This document shows positions 1 through 9,859 of a DNA stretch of 63,991 nt, one piece after another. Each line of letters begins with the position of its first letter. Position 1 is the first letter of the stretch. The DNA is from Rhodocyclales bacterium (GTDB taxonomy: Bacteria; Pseudomonadota; Gammaproteobacteria; Burkholderiales; Rhodocyclaceae): contig JACOUN010000019.1 in the NCBI GenBank assembly GCA_016177805.1, forward strand, positions 1-63,991, written 5' to 3'. Made by a program: the position numbers and the translations under genes. The notes under the pieces were generated by a model that did not search any database, was not told the DNA's origin, and saw only the letters and a program-made list of their open reading frames with translations.

Positions 1-93
1 CTCGGCGAAACTCAGCCCCCCCAGAAACCACGGGGCATGACGATGGCGCGCCCATTCCATCGCGCGCCTGTAGAGTGGCGAAAATATCTTCAA
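1..93 (-). CDS. YqaA/DedA-type inner membrane protein, N-terminal fragment
   Basis: Only the first 31 codons lie in the window; the gene runs off the left edge. The reading begins MKIFSPLYRRAM and continues with a WARHRHAPWFLGGLSFAE-like stretch, which is the usual N-terminus of YqaA-family (DedA-like) membrane proteins. The start is a TTG at 93-91 preceded by AAGGA seven bases upstream. The gene is divergent from the miaA remnant. The membrane segments that would confirm the family lie outside the window, so the call rests on the N-terminal pattern alone. Confidence 0.6.
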   Translation of the reverse strand, partial: MKIFSPLYRRAMEWARHRHAPWFLGGLSFAE

Positions 94-240
94 GCGTAAG
101 TCCTTGTGCGCGAGCCGTCCGGTGGCTCGCATGAGAAGGCCCACATGATAACCGCTTGAGCCAGAATTGGCGCCTGCCGCCATCCTCTGCTAAGGTTCGG
201 CGCATTCCGGCGCGCGACCGCTGATCCCTACCCCGCCAAC

Positions 241-1172
241 ATGCCGCCACCGACCCCTTCGCCGCACAACGACAGCCCGACCACAGATCGGCCCGCGCTG
301 TTGCTGCTCGGCCCGACCGCCAGCGGCAAGACCGCCTGTACGCTGGTGCTCGCCGCCAGCCTGCCGATCGAGGTCATCAGCGTCGACTCGGCCCTGATCT
401 ACCGCGACATGAACATCGGCACGGCCAAGCCCAGCGTCGAAGAACGCGCACTGTGCCCGCACCACCTGATCGACATCGTCACGCCCGACGCGGCAACATC
501 CCGGTGCTGGCGGGGGGCACAATGCTGTACTTCAAGGCGCTACGCGACGGCCTGTCGGACCTGCCGCACGCCGACCCCGCCCTGCGCCGGCAGATTGACG
601 CCCAGGCCGCACAGTGCGGTTGGCCCGCCGTTCACGCCGAACTCGCCCGACTCGACCCGGACGCCGCCGCGCGACTCGAACCCACCGACGCCCAGCGCAT
701 CCAGCGCGCCCTCGAAATCGTGCGCCTGACCGGCCAGCCGCTAGCGCAAAGCTACGCCCGGCGCGAAGACGTACCCATTACCCACCGCCTGCTCACCCTC
801 GCGCTGACCACATCGGACCGCGCACTGTTGCACCGGCGCATCGAGCAACGCTTCGACCAGATGCTGGCCGAAGGCTTGATCGAAGAAGTCCAGACGCTAC
901 GCGAACGCTACCACCTCGATCCCGGCATGCCCTCGATGCGCTGCGTCGGCTACCGCCAGGTCTGGGAATACCTGGAAGGCCGGTGCGACCACAAGACCAT
1001 GCGCTACACAAGCATCGTCGCCACCCGCCAACTCGCCAAACGCCAGCTCACCTGGCAACGCCAGTTTCGCGACAACTGGCCCGACCTGGTGGAACTCGAC
1101 TGCCAGGACGACACGCTCGCGCAGCGCGTGCTGCAGCTCGCTCAGCGGCATGTTACGGGCGTGGCGCGGTAA
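241..1172 (+). pseudogene. miaA: miaA, tRNA dimethylallyltransferase, broken by an internal frameshifting deletion
   Basis: MiaA adds a dimethylallyl group to A37 of tRNAs that read UNN codons. The 5' part (241 to about 491) encodes the P-loop GPTASGKT and the [19 protein letters not shown] region. The rest, in another frame (about 492-1172), encodes [29 protein letters not shown] and [12 protein letters not shown]. Against the family pattern, the roughly 22 residues between DIVTPDAA and NIPVLAGG (the YSAA..F..DA stretch) are missing and the frame changes at a GCGGC at 490-494. That fits a deletion of about 64 or 67 bp between short repeats. No single frame gives a full protein. A sequencing or assembly error is the alternative. 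Confidence 0.8.
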
Positions 1173-1461
1173 GATCGGCCTCAAATCCGACAGGCTGCTG
1201 CTGGTGTCGTCCATTGTGGTCCCGCAGTTGGCAGAGATGCGAGCCGCGTGCCGACACGACGGTGTATTGTCACCATCCACATCTGCTGGCACTATGCTCA
1301 TCGACTTTTGCTGCAACCGGCACACTCCGCCCACGCCAGCTTGACCAATTCCGAAGGCTAGTTGTCCTTGGCCGAATCTCTTTGAATACGCGCGCATACA
1401 AACCCGCCCTCATGAAGATCGCGGTGGCTTCTTACGTTGGCTCCTGAGGAGCGCCAGACAC
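1173..1461. other. Intergenic stretch with no recognised gene
   Basis: About 290 bases between the miaA remnant and the zinc-ribbon gene. I see no convincing coding frame, RNA gene or repeat. The only clear signal is the GAGGAG ribosome binding site at about 1446-1451 belonging to the next gene. Confidence 0.4.
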
Positions 1462-1815
1462 ATGTACAGAGAACCCTGCCCCAACTGCAGCAAACCCTTC
1501 CCCATTACCGGGCCGAAAACGGTGATACTCAACCCGACCCGCATCCGTGCCACAGTCCACCTCCAGTGCCCGGCCTGCTCGTGCGCTCTTGATCGTCGCA
1601 TGTCGCGAACCGAGACGATGACTGGCCTTATTGGCTACTCCTCTCTGATGGTTGCGTCAGTGATGTCAATACTGGATCAGATGTACGTATTCCAGTTTGA
1701 AGGCACGCCTTGGCTTGCTCTCGCTCTGTATCTGGTCTTCATCATGTCTGTCGCGATCCAGATCGGACTTGGGTGGTCACGGCAACACTATTTCGTACGG
1801 CCGCCAGACAGCTAA
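1462..1815 (+). CDS. Small zinc-ribbon membrane protein, unknown function
   Basis: A 117-residue protein. The N-terminus holds CPNC (residues 6-9) and CPAC plus a further Cys (about 35-40), a two-knuckle zinc-ribbon pattern. Two hydrophobic segments follow (about 55-72 and 81-98), so it probably sits in the inner membrane with the zinc ribbon in the cytoplasm. The ATG has GAGGAG about ten bases upstream. I do not recognise a named family. It is isolated between the miaA remnant and the convergent RND permease gene, so context gives no function. Two clean CXXC motifs and a good ribosome binding site argue that it is real. Confidence 0.55.
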   Translation: MYREPCPNCSKPFPITGPKTVILNPTRIRATVHLQCPACSCALDRRMSRTETMTGLIGYSSLMVASVMSILDQMYVFQFEGTPWLALALYLVFIMSVAIQIGLGWSRQHYFVRPPDS

Positions 1816-1889
1816 GTCGGCAATCTGAATACCCTCCTCCCGGCAAGTATTCCGTCCTGCACGGGCAATGGCCTGAATATCACGCCCCC

Positions 1890-4800
1890 TCAAACCGCGC
1901 CCGGCCGCACATCCTGATCGGTGATATGCGAGCGTTCGCGGCGGGCGAGCAGGGTATATACGGTGGGCACGACGAACAGCGTGAAGAAGGTGCCCAGCAG
2001 CAGCCCGCCGACGATCACCCAACCGATCTGCTGGCGGCTCTCGGCCCCGGCGCCGGTGGCCAGCGCCAGTGGGATGGCGCCAAGGACCATGGCGCCGGTG
2101 GTCATCAGGATGGGGCGCAGGCGCAGCACCGATGCTTCGATCACCGCGTCGACGCGCGGCTGGCCCCGGTCGCGCAGCTGGTTGGCGAACTCGACGATGA
2201 GGATGCCGTGCTTGGTGATCAGCCCGACCAGCGTCACCAGCCCGATCTGGCTATACACGTTGAGGGTGCCGCCGGTCAGGGTGAGTGCCGCGAGCGCGCC
2301 GGTCATGGACAGGGGCACGGTCAGCATGATGATGAAGGGGTCGCGGAAGCTCTCGAACTGGGCCGCCAGCACCAGGTAGATGAACAGCAGCGCGAGGACG
2401 AAGGTCAGCGCGAGGCTGGCCGAGCTGGTCCGGAACTCGCGCGACTGCCCGTCGTAGTCGGTCGCGTAGCCGGCCGGCAGGATGCGCGTGGCGGTCTGTT
2501 CGAGAAAATCGAGCGCCTCGCCCAGCGAGTAGCCGGGGGCGAGGTTGGCGGAGATCTTGACCGCGCGGCGCTGCGCGAAGTGGTTGAGTTCGCGCGGCGC
2601 GACCGTTTCGCTCACCGACACAAGGCTCGCCAGCGGCGTCATGCCCCCGCCCTGATCGCGCACGAAAATGTTGCTGATGTCGCCCGGCTCGGCGCGTTCC
2701 GAGGGCTCGACCTGCACGATCACGTCGTATTGTTCGGCGTCGCGCTTGAAACGCGTGACCTGACGCCCGCCCAGCATGGTTTCCAGGGTACGTCCGACCA
2801 CGTTGATGCCGACGCCCAGATCGCTGGCGCGATCGCGGTCCACGCGCACCGACAGTTCCGGGCGGGTGAGCTTGAGGTCGTTGTCCACCGCGACGAAGCC
2901 CGGATTCTGCGCGAGCGCTTCCATGATCAGATCGGTGTAGCCCTGCAGCGCCTCGTACGACTCCGAGGTCATGACGACGAAAGTCACCGGGCGCGAGCGC
3001 GCGCCCTGCCCCAACGACGCCGGAGTGACCGGATACGCATTGACCCCGGCCACCTCGGCGAATCTGGGCGCGAGGCTGCGCGCGATCTCGCTGGAACTCT
3101 TGCCGCGCTCGCTCCAGTCGGTCAGTCCGACGAAGGAGATGCCCTGGCTCACGGTGGGATTGCCAGCCACGACGAAATAGCGCACCACACCGGGCGTCTG
3201 GGCGTAGATGGCCTCGATCTGCTTGGCGTAGCGCTCCAGATAGTCGATGGTCGAGCCTTCCGGACCATTGAAAAATCCTATGATCACGCCGCGATCCTCG
3301 ACCGGCGCGAGTTCGTACTTCAGCCCGAAATACAGCACCACCGAACTGCCGGCCACCAGCACGAACGCGAGCATTACCAGCCAGCGCATGCGCAGCAGGC
3401 CGGTCAGCACCCGCCGGTAACCGCGCGTCACGCCGTCGAGCAAGATTTCGATCACGCTGTACAGGCGGCCGTGCTTGCGCTCATGGCGCAACAACTTGGA
3501 GCACATCATCGGCGACAGCGTCAGCGCGACGAAACCGGACACGATCACCGCGCCCGCGAGCGTCAGCGCGAACTCCGAGAACAGCTTGCCGGTGCGCCCG
3601 CCCATGAAGCTGATCGGCGCGTACACGGCCGCGAGGGTCAGCGTCATCGCGACGATCGCGAACGCGATCTCGCGCGCACCGCGAAAGGCCGCCTGCAGCG
3701 GCGGAACGCCCGCCTCGACGTGGCGGTAGATGTTCTCCAGCATCACGATCGCGTCATCGACCACCAGACCGATCGCCAGCACCAGCGCCAGCAGGGTCAG
3801 GGTGTTGATGGAGAAGCCCAGCACCAGCATCAACGAAAACGCGCCGATCAGCGACACCGGGATGGTCACCAGCGGCACCAGCGTGGAACGCCAGTTGCGC
3901 AGGAAGAAGAAGCACACCGCCGCGACCAGCAGTATCGCCTCGGCAATGGTCACGAACACCGACTGGATGGAACGTTCGATGAAAACCGTCGAATCGTATG
4001 AAATGGCGACGTTCATACCCTCGGGCAGTTGCGCCTCTATGCTGTGCATCTCGGCACGCATCGCCGTGGACAGGTCGAGCGGATTGGCGGTCGACTGCTT
4101 GACCACCCCGATCGCCACCGCCGGACGCCCCCTGAAACGTACCGAGGTGCGCTCCGACGCGGCGCCGATCTCCACCCGCCCGACATCGCGGATGCGCACC
4201 GGGTAGTCATCGGCGGTCGCGGGTTGGCGCACCACCACGGCTTCGAACTCGGTAGGATCGACCAGCGTTGTCTGCGCCACCACCGAGAACTCGCGCGTGA
4301 CGCTCTCGATGCGCCCGGCCGGCAGCTCGACGTTCTGCGCCCGCAGCGCGTCTTCGACATCCTGCACCGTCAGCGCGTAAGCCGCGAGACGATCACGGTC
4401 GATCCAGATCCGCATCGAGTAGCGGCGCTCGCCATACACCCGCGCGTCCGCCGCGCCGGGCAGGGTCTGCAGGCGCGGCTTGACGACGCGATTGGCAATG
4501 TCGGTGATCTCCAGCGAGGAATGGCGATCGGACGAGAAGGCGAGCCAGACGATGGGGTTGGCGTCGGCCTCGACCTTGGAGATGACCGGTTCGTCGATGT
4601 CGTCCGGCAGCTTGCGCCGCGCGCGCGACACCCGGTCGCGCACGTCGGCCGCCGCATCGGCGGAGTCCCGCTCGACACGGAAGCGCACCGAGATCTGGCT
4701 GCGCTCGGAGCGGCTGACCGACGAGATCACGTCCACCCCTTCGATGCCGGCGAGCGAATCCTCGAGCGGCTTGGTCACGCGCGACTCGACGATGTCGGCG

Positions 4801-4964
4801 CTCGCGCCGGTGTAGGTGGTATCGACAGTGACCACGGGCTCGTCGATGTTGGGATACTCGCGCACCGTGAGCTTGGTGAATGACACCAGCCCGATCAGGA
4901 CCACCAGTAACGACAACACGGTGGCGAAGACCGGACGCTTGATGCAGATGTCGGACAGGACCAT
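1890..4964 (-). CDS. RND multidrug efflux permease (HAE1 type)
   Basis: The 1024-residue length is typical of inner-membrane proton-driven RND pumps of the AcrB/MexF/MdtB group. The N-terminus ICIKRPVFATVLSLL is the usual first transmembrane segment. Transmembrane segment 4 carries the proton-relay Asp pair (GLVVDDAIVMLENI), and the later segment carries the matching Lys (VGLITKHGILIVEFAN). Two large periplasmic loops lie between segments 1-2 and 7-8. It follows its adaptor gene by 14 bases, in one operon. No outer membrane channel gene is nearby, so the pair probably uses a TolC-like protein encoded elsewhere. The substrate cannot be read from the sequence. Confidence 0.93.
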   Translation of the reverse strand: MVLSDICIKRPVFATVLSLLVVLIGLVSFTKLTVREYPNIDEPVVTVDTTYTGASADIVESRVTKPLEDSLAGIEGVDVISSVSRSERSQISVRFRVERDSADAAADVRDRVSRARRKLPDDIDEPVISKVEADANPIVWLAFSSDRHSSLEITDIANRVVKPRLQTLPGAADARVYGERRYSMRIWIDRDRLAAYALTVQDVEDALRAQNVELPAGRIESVTREFSVVAQTTLVDPTEFEAVVVRQPATADDYPVRIRDVGRVEIGAASERTSVRFRGRPAVAIGVVKQSTANPLDLSTAMRAEMHSIEAQLPEGMNVAISYDSTVFIERSIQSVFVTIAEAILLVAAVCFFFLRNWRSTLVPLVTIPVSLIGAFSLMLVLGFSINTLTLLALVLAIGLVVDDAIVMLENIYRHVEAGVPPLQAAFRGAREIAFAIVAMTLTLAAVYAPISFMGGRTGKLFSEFALTLAGAVIVSGFVALTLSPMMCSKLLRHERKHGRLYSVIEILLDGVTRGYRRVLTGLLRMRWLVMLAFVLVAGSSVVLYFGLKYELAPVEDRGVIIGFFNGPEGSTIDYLERYAKQIEAIYAQTPGVVRYFVVAGNPTVSQGISFVGLTDWSERGKSSSEIARSLAPRFAEVAGVNAYPVTPASLGQGARSRPVTFVVMTSESYEALQGYTDLIMEALAQNPGFVAVDNDLKLTRPELSVRVDRDRASDLGVGINVVGRTLETMLGGRQVTRFKRDAEQYDVIVQVEPSERAEPGDISNIFVRDQGGGMTPLASLVSVSETVAPRELNHFAQRRAVKISANLAPGYSLGEALDFLEQTATRILPAGYATDYDGQSREFRTSSASLALTFVLALLFIYLVLAAQFESFRDPFIIMLTVPLSMTGALAALTLTGGTLNVYSQIGLVTLVGLITKHGILIVEFANQLRDRGQPRVDAVIEASVLRLRPILMTTGAMVLGAIPLALATGAGAESRQQIGWVIVGGLLLGTFFTLFVVPTVYTLLARRERSHITDQDVRPGAV

Positions 4965-4978
4965 GACCGCGCCCGGAA

Positions 4979-6070
4979 TCAGTTAACCGGCGCCGGCGCC
5001 ACCGCGCGCACCGGCACACCTTCGCGCAACTTCAACTGCCCCGCCGTGACCACCACGTCGCCGTTCTTGAGTCCATCGACGATCTCGACCCGCGTATCGC
5101 GCCGCGCGCCGGTCCTGACCTCGACCCGACGAGCCTTGCCATCGACCACCTGGAACACATACTGAACATCCCCCGGTGCCGCCACCAGCGCCTCTTCGGG
5201 CACCGACACGACCTCGGGTCGCTGCGCCAACGTGACCAGGACCCGCACGAACATGCCGGGGCGCAGCCGCCCGTCGGCGTTGGCCAGGCGGGCGCGCACC
5301 ACCACCGCGCGCCCCTGGGCATCGATCAGCGGATCGATCGCCGCCACCGTTGCGCTGAAGCGCTCATCCGGCAAGGTATCGCTGCGCACTTCCAGCGTCA
5401 GGCCAGGGCGTATCAGCGGCAGATAGCGTTCGGGCAGCCGAAAGTCCACCTTGAGGGTCGAGATGTCCTCGATATTGATGAGCGCCTCGCCATCCTTGAC
5501 GAAGTCGCCGACGCTCACATTGCGAATCCCTACCGTGCCGTCGAACGGCGCCAGGATGCGCATGCGCTCCAACCGCGCCTGCGCCAGGCGCACCTGGGCG
5601 CGCGCGATCTCCAGTTTGCTCGCCGCCTCGTCACGGGCACTCTGGCTGACGAACTTGCGCTGGAACAGGTCGACGGTGCGCTGGAAGTGGGCTTCGGCCA
5701 GTTCGAGGTTGGCGCGCGCCTGCTGAAGCTCGGCCCGCTGCATCGAGGCGTCAAGTTCCAGCAACGGCACCCCGCGCGCGACCGGCCGGCCTTCCACGAA
5801 GTGAATGGCGCTGATGCGTCCTGACACTTCGGGGCGCAGCACCGCCGATTCATTGGAACGCAGGGTGCCCACCGCGCTGACCTGATCCGGCATCGGATGC
5901 GGCGCGGCGCGTGCCGTTTCCACGATCACGGCGCTCGCCTCGGGGTCAGGTGCGCCTTGGACCGGCAGGTTTGCGGGAGTTGCATGCCGCTGGCTATACC
6001 AGGCGTAACCGCCCAGCGCTACGATCGCAACCAGGCTCACCAGCCGCACTACGACCTTGCCTGACTGCAT
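4979..6070 (-). CDS. RND efflux periplasmic adaptor subunit (membrane fusion protein)
   Basis: A 363-residue adaptor linking the RND pump to the outer membrane channel. It begins with an N-terminal membrane anchor (VVRLVSLVAIVALGGYAW). A barrel-sandwich/lipoyl half follows (GRISAIHFVEG), then an alpha hairpin of about 70 residues rich in Ala, Gln and Glu, the second lipoyl half (ILAPFDGTVGIRNVSVGDFV), a beta-barrel and a C-terminal membrane-proximal domain. The ATG at 6070 was preferred because a longer frame would run into purM; GAGG lies nine bases upstream. It is cotranscribed with the permease downstream. Confidence 0.92.
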   Translation of the reverse strand: MQSGKVVVRLVSLVAIVALGGYAWYSQRHATPANLPVQGAPDPEASAVIVETARAAPHPMPDQVSAVGTLRSNESAVLRPEVSGRISAIHFVEGRPVARGVPLLELDASMQRAELQQARANLELAEAHFQRTVDLFQRKFVSQSARDEAASKLEIARAQVRLAQARLERMRILAPFDGTVGIRNVSVGDFVKDGEALINIEDISTLKVDFRLPERYLPLIRPGLTLEVRSDTLPDERFSATVAAIDPLIDAQGRAVVVRARLANADGRLRPGMFVRVLVTLAQRPEVVSVPEEALVAAPGDVQYVFQVVDGKARRVEVRTGARRDTRVEIVDGLKNGDVVVTAGQLKLREGVPVRAVAPAPVN

Positions 6071-6137
6071 CGGGTGGAACCTCGTGTGAGAACTGGAAAA
6101 CGCGCGCTTCCAGGCGGAAGCAGCCCCCAGTGATCGC

Positions 6138-7178
6138 TCAGGAAACCGTGGTCTGCGCTTCGTCCGCGCCACGCGCCGCGATCCGGCCGATCCGGAACAC
6201 GGTCTCGCCCGACTGCTCCAGCTTCGTCACGACCGCATCCGCGTCGTCCTCGGCGACCACTACCACCATGCCGATACCGCAGTTGAACACCCGGTACATC
6301 TCGTCGTCGGCCACGTTGCCGGCTTCGCGCAGCCACTGGAACAAACGCGGCATGGTCCAGCTTGAGGCATCGATGCGCGCGGTCAGTTCGTCACGCAGGA
6401 TGCGCGGCACGTTCTCGGTCAACCCGCCGCCGGTGATGTGGGCCATGCCGCGGATCGCCCCCGGCATTTCGGTCAGCACCGCCAGCAACGGCTTGACGTA
6501 GATGCGGGTCGGCTCCAGCACCACCTCGCGCAGCGGCCGGCCGTCGAAATCCGCGTCCAGATCGGGCTTGACCAGTTCGATGATCTTGCGGATCAACGAA
6601 TAACCGTTGGAGTGCGCGCCACTGGAGGCCAGCCCCAGCAACACGTTGCCCGGCTGTATGGTGCCTCCGTCGATGATCGCGGATTTTTCCACCGCGCCCA
6701 CGGCAAAACCCGCCAGATCGTATTCGCCCGCCGGATACATGCCCGGCATCTCGGCGGTCTCGCCGCCGATCAGGGCGCAACCGGCCAGTTCGCAGCCGCG
6801 CGCGATCCCCTTGACCACGTCCGCCGCCGTATCGACTTCCAGCTTGCCGCAGGCGAAATAGTCAAGGAAGAACAACGGCTCGGCACCCTGCACGAGGATG
6901 TCGTTCACGCTCATCGCCACCAGGTCCTGGCCGACCGTGTCGTGCCGGTCGAGCTGGAACGCCAGCTTGAGCTTGGTGCCCACCCCGTCGGTGCCGGATA
7001 CCAGCACCGGTTCGCGGTATTTTTTCGACAGCTCGAATAGCGCGCCGAAACCACCTATGCCCCCCAGCACTTCAGGGCGCATCGTCTTTTTGGCCAGGGG
7101 CTTGATACGGTCAACCAGGTCATCGCCAGCAACAATATCCACGCCGGCATCGCGATAGGTCAGGGAGGTCAAGATCAT
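6138..7178 (-). CDS. purM: Phosphoribosylformylglycinamidine cyclo-ligase
   Basis: AIR synthetase makes aminoimidazole ribonucleotide from FGAM with ATP, the fifth step of purine synthesis. The 346-residue length matches the family. The glycine-rich SGTDGVGTK (61-69) and [11 protein letters not shown] (about 138-148) are the nucleotide and substrate signatures, and [11 protein letters not shown] is the usual N-terminus. The ATG at 7178 has GAGG only two bases away; a TTG at 7172 would have better spacing. A TAATAT -10-like hexamer lies at 7185-7190, so the mRNA may be nearly leaderless. The neighbour 5' to it is the divergent perM-like gene. Confidence 0.96.
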   Translation of the reverse strand: MILTSLTYRDAGVDIVAGDDLVDRIKPLAKKTMRPEVLGGIGGFGALFELSKKYREPVLVSGTDGVGTKLKLAFQLDRHDTVGQDLVAMSVNDILVQGAEPLFFLDYFACGKLEVDTAADVVKGIARGCELAGCALIGGETAEMPGMYPAGEYDLAGFAVGAVEKSAIIDGGTIQPGNVLLGLASSGAHSNGYSLIRKIIELVKPDLDADFDGRPLREVVLEPTRIYVKPLLAVLTEMPGAIRGMAHITGGGLTENVPRILRDELTARIDASSWTMPRLFQWLREAGNVADDEMYRVFNCGIGMVVVVAEDDADAVVTKLEQSGETVFRIGRIAARGADEAQTTVS

Positions 7179-7311
7179 TCCTCTATATTACAATGTGCTC
7201 ATTCCCAGCCACCGGCGGCGCGGCGTAACTTGAGGCTGCAACACTTGGGGGCTACATTCAGGGGTCGGGCGCATCGCTTCCGATCGCCCAATCCGGCAGA
7301 TTTTACTCGAA

Positions 7312-8412
7312 ATGACCCTTCCCCGCGCCGACCGTCTGCAAACCTTCACCTGGGCCGCCGTAGGCCTCGCGTTGCTGGTGTTGTTCTACCTGCTCTCGCC
7401 CATCCTCACGCCCTTCGTCGTCGCGGCGGTGTTCGCCTACATCTGCGATCCGGCGGTGAACTGGATGGTCGCGCGCCGGCTGCCGCGCGCGGTGGCGGTG
7501 CTGGTGGTGATCCTCGGCATGGGCGCGCTGCTGCTGCTGCTGATCCTGATACTGGCGCCGATGGCCTACCGCGAGGGGGTGATCCTGGTCGCGCGCCTGC
7601 CCGAGCTGATCGAACTGCTCGATGCACGCATCGCCCCGCTGCTCAGCTCGTCGCTGGGCATCGAACTGCAGTTCGATGCCGCCTCGGTCAAGGGCTGGGT
7701 CGCCGAACACGGCGAAGCCGCCAGAAACCTGATCCCAGGCCTGCTCACCCATGCCCGCGAGGGCGGGATGGCGCTGATCGCGGTACTCGCCAACCTGGTG
7801 CTGATCCCGATCGTGATGTTCTACCTGCTGCAGGAATGGCCGCGCATCGTCGCGAGCCTGCGCAACACCATCCCGCGCCCGATGCTGGCGCGCACCATGC
7901 GCATCCTCGGCGACATTGATTCGGTGCTGTCGGAGTTCCTGCGCGGCCAGTTGTCGGTGATGTTCATCCTGGCGCTGTACTACAGCGCCGGGCTGTGGAT
8001 CGCGGGCCTGAAGTTCGCTCTGCCGGTGGGGCTGTTGACCGGCATGCTTGCCTTCATCCCGTTCGTCGGCTTCGGCGGCGGGCTGCTGCTCGCGATACTC
8101 GCCGCACTGCTGCAGGGTCAGGGCTGGTCACCGCTGATCGGGGTGGGCATGGTGTTCGGACTCGGGCAGGTGCTGGAGAGCTATGCGCTGACCCCCTACC
8201 TGGTGGGCGAACGCATCGGCCTGCACCCGCTCGCGGTGATCTTCGCGCTGATGGCGTTCGGCCAGTTGTTCGGCTTCGTCGGAATGCTGGTCGCGCTGCC
8301 GGCCAGCGCCGCGATCCTGGTCGGGTGGCGCGAAGTGCGCAGCGCCTGGTTTGCCAGCGCCATCTATCTGGGCGAACAGCCACGGCAAAGCACGGGCGAG
8401 ACCGACCAGTGA
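7312..8412 (+). CDS. AI-2E family transporter (PerM-like membrane protein)
   Basis: A 366-residue polytopic membrane protein of the AI-2E/PerM exporter superfamily. The N-terminus has the paired hydrophobic segments FYLLSPILTPFVVAAVFAYI and VLVVILGMGALLLLLILIL. The C-terminal half has the family pattern ending GLHPLAVIFALMAFGQLFGFVGML followed by P and A residues. Members export small molecules or act as sodium/proton antiporters; the substrate here is unknown. Its stop overlaps the GTG start of hda by four bases (GTGA), so the two are translationally coupled. perM-hda is a common proteobacterial pair. Confidence 0.88.
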   Translation: MTLPRADRLQTFTWAAVGLALLVLFYLLSPILTPFVVAAVFAYICDPAVNWMVARRLPRAVAVLVVILGMGALLLLLILILAPMAYREGVILVARLPELIELLDARIAPLLSSSLGIELQFDAASVKGWVAEHGEAARNLIPGLLTHAREGGMALIAVLANLVLIPIVMFYLLQEWPRIVASLRNTIPRPMLARTMRILGDIDSVLSEFLRGQLSVMFILALYYSAGLWIAGLKFALPVGLLTGMLAFIPFVGFGGGLLLAILAALLQGQGWSPLIGVGMVFGLGQVLESYALTPYLVGERIGLHPLAVIFALMAFGQLFGFVGMLVALPASAAILVGWREVRSAWFASAIYLGEQPRQSTGETDQ

Positions 8413-9080
8413 GGCAGTTGGTGCTGGACATCGGCCCGGATGCCCCGCCGGGGTTCGACAATTTTGTTCCCGGCGACAACGAGGCGTTGCTGTTCGCGGT
8501 GCAACGCGCCGTGCGCGGCGACGCTCACGTGTTCCTGTGGGGGCCGCCCGGCTGCGGACGCACCCATCTGCTCAAGGCATCGGTCGCGGCCGCGCTCGAG
8601 GCGGCACGCCCGGCCGTCTACCTTCCGGCGGAGGAAGTCACCGCCGCGCTGCCCGACACCTCCGGGTTGTTGCTGGCGGTGGATGACGTCGAACGACTGA
8701 ACCCGCCCGCCCAGATCGCGTTGTTCAACGCATACAACCGCGCGCCGGCGCAGGGGCAGACCTTGCTGCTGGCGGGGCACTGCGCACCGCTGGAGCTGCG
8801 ACTGCGCGAAGACCTGCGCACCCGCATCGGCCAGTGCCTGATCTTCGAGACCCGCCCGCTGGATGACACGGCGCGCACCGAGATCCTGTTCAGCATCGCG
8901 CATCGCCGCGGTCTGCGGCTCAACGACGAAGTGGTCGCCTTTCTGCTGCGCCACGGCAGTCGCGAACTGCCACGCCTGCTCGCGGTACTGGACGCGCTCG
9001 ACCGCGCCTCGCTGGAACACAAACGCCCCGCCACCCTGCCGCTGCTGCGCGAGTTGATGCAGGCCGGCCTGGAAATCTGA
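8409..9080 (+). CDS. hda: DnaA regulatory inactivator Hda
   Basis: Hda binds the DNA sliding clamp and stimulates ATP hydrolysis by DnaA, limiting re-initiation of replication. The 223-residue protein starts with a clamp-binding motif (QLVLDI, residues 3-8). A DnaA-like AAA+ core follows: GPPGCGRTHLL at about 45-55, where Arg replaces the Walker A Lys as in other Hda proteins, and VDDVERLN as a Walker B-like strand. The sensor-2-like region contains RGLRLNDEVVAFLLRHG. The GTG at 8409 overlaps the preceding stop as GTGA, fixing the start. Confidence 0.9.
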   Translation: MRQLVLDIGPDAPPGFDNFVPGDNEALLFAVQRAVRGDAHVFLWGPPGCGRTHLLKASVAAALEAARPAVYLPAEEVTAALPDTSGLLLAVDDVERLNPPAQIALFNAYNRAPAQGQTLLLAGHCAPLELRLREDLRTRIGQCLIFETRPLDDTARTEILFSIAHRRGLRLNDEVVAFLLRHGSRELPRLLAVLDALDRASLEHKRPATLPLLRELMQAGLEI

Positions 9081-9128
9081 TCCGCCCCGCGGCACCAACA
9101 CATTCAACATCTCCCCCATGGAGCCTTC

Positions 9129-9791
9129 GTGAATCTCGTACTTTTCGATCTCGACAACACCCTGCTGAATGGCGATTCCGATTTTGAGTGGGCGCAGTTC
9201 CTGATCGCCAGAGGGGTCCTCGACCGCGAACTCCAGGAGGCGCGCAACGAAGCCTTCTATGCGCAGTACAAGGCCGGCACTCTCGACATTTTCGAGTTCC
9301 TCGACTTCCAGCTCGCGCCGCTGGCGCGCCACTCGCGCGCCCAGCTCGACGCCTGGCACCGTGAGTACATGGATAGCGTGATCCGCCCGATGATCACGGC
9401 GCCCGCCCGCGCCCTGGTCGCCCAGCACATCACCAGCGGCGCGCTGGTCGCGGTGGTGACCGCGACCAACAGCTTTGTCACCGGCCCCATCGTGCGCGAA
9501 TTCGGCATTCCCCACCTGATCGCCACCATCCCGGCGCAGGAAAACGGCAACTTCACCGGCAAACCTCGCGGCATGCCGGCGTTCAAGTCGGGCAAGATCG
9601 AGCGCGTCGATGGCTGGCTCGAATCGCTGGGCCTGCACATGGGCAGTTTCGAACACAGTTGGTTCTACAGCGATTCGCACAACGACCTGCCGCTGCTGCA
9701 ACGGGTCAGCGACCCGGTGGCGGTCGACCCCGACGACACCCTGCGCGCCCACGCACTGGCGCAGGGCTGGCCGGTGTTGTCGCTGCGATGA
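9129..9791 (+). CDS. HAD family hydrolase, subfamily IB (phosphoserine phosphatase-like)
   Basis: A 220-residue phosphatase-like protein. The nucleophile motif FDLDNTLL has Asp7 and Asp9. VVTATNSF is motif II, KSGKIERV holds the motif III Lys, and YSDSHNDLPLL is motif IV. It resembles the SerB-like subfamily IB, whose members act on phosphoserine, histidinol phosphate or related phosphomonoesters; the substrate cannot be named. The start is a GTG with GGAG six to seven bases upstream. It lies between hda and pcnB, an order frequent in betaproteobacteria. Confidence 0.88.
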   Translation: MNLVLFDLDNTLLNGDSDFEWAQFLIARGVLDRELQEARNEAFYAQYKAGTLDIFEFLDFQLAPLARHSRAQLDAWHREYMDSVIRPMITAPARALVAQHITSGALVAVVTATNSFVTGPIVREFGIPHLIATIPAQENGNFTGKPRGMPAFKSGKIERVDGWLESLGLHMGSFEHSWFYSDSHNDLPLLQRVSDPVAVDPDDTLRAHALAQGWPVLSLR

Positions 9792-9859
9792 AACCGTCAC
9801 GACAAGTCACGCATAAGTTATGATTGCGCGCTTATGTCCAACGCCCACTCCATAGCCCG

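Noticed and set aside
453..530. An ATG at 453 as an independent start for the second half of miaA
   Set aside because: The first ~14 residues are the out-of-frame reading of the 5' half; it lacks the P-loop and has no ribosome binding site.
1710..4001. A 763-codon open frame on the plus strand across the RND permease gene
   Set aside because: Antisense of a clear RND permease; composition is the His/Gln/Arg/Asp-rich type produced by reading GC-rich genes backwards, with no recognisable domain.
8364..9800. A 478-codon minus-strand frame over hda and the HAD gene
   Set aside because: Shadow of two well-supported plus-strand genes; no domain seen.
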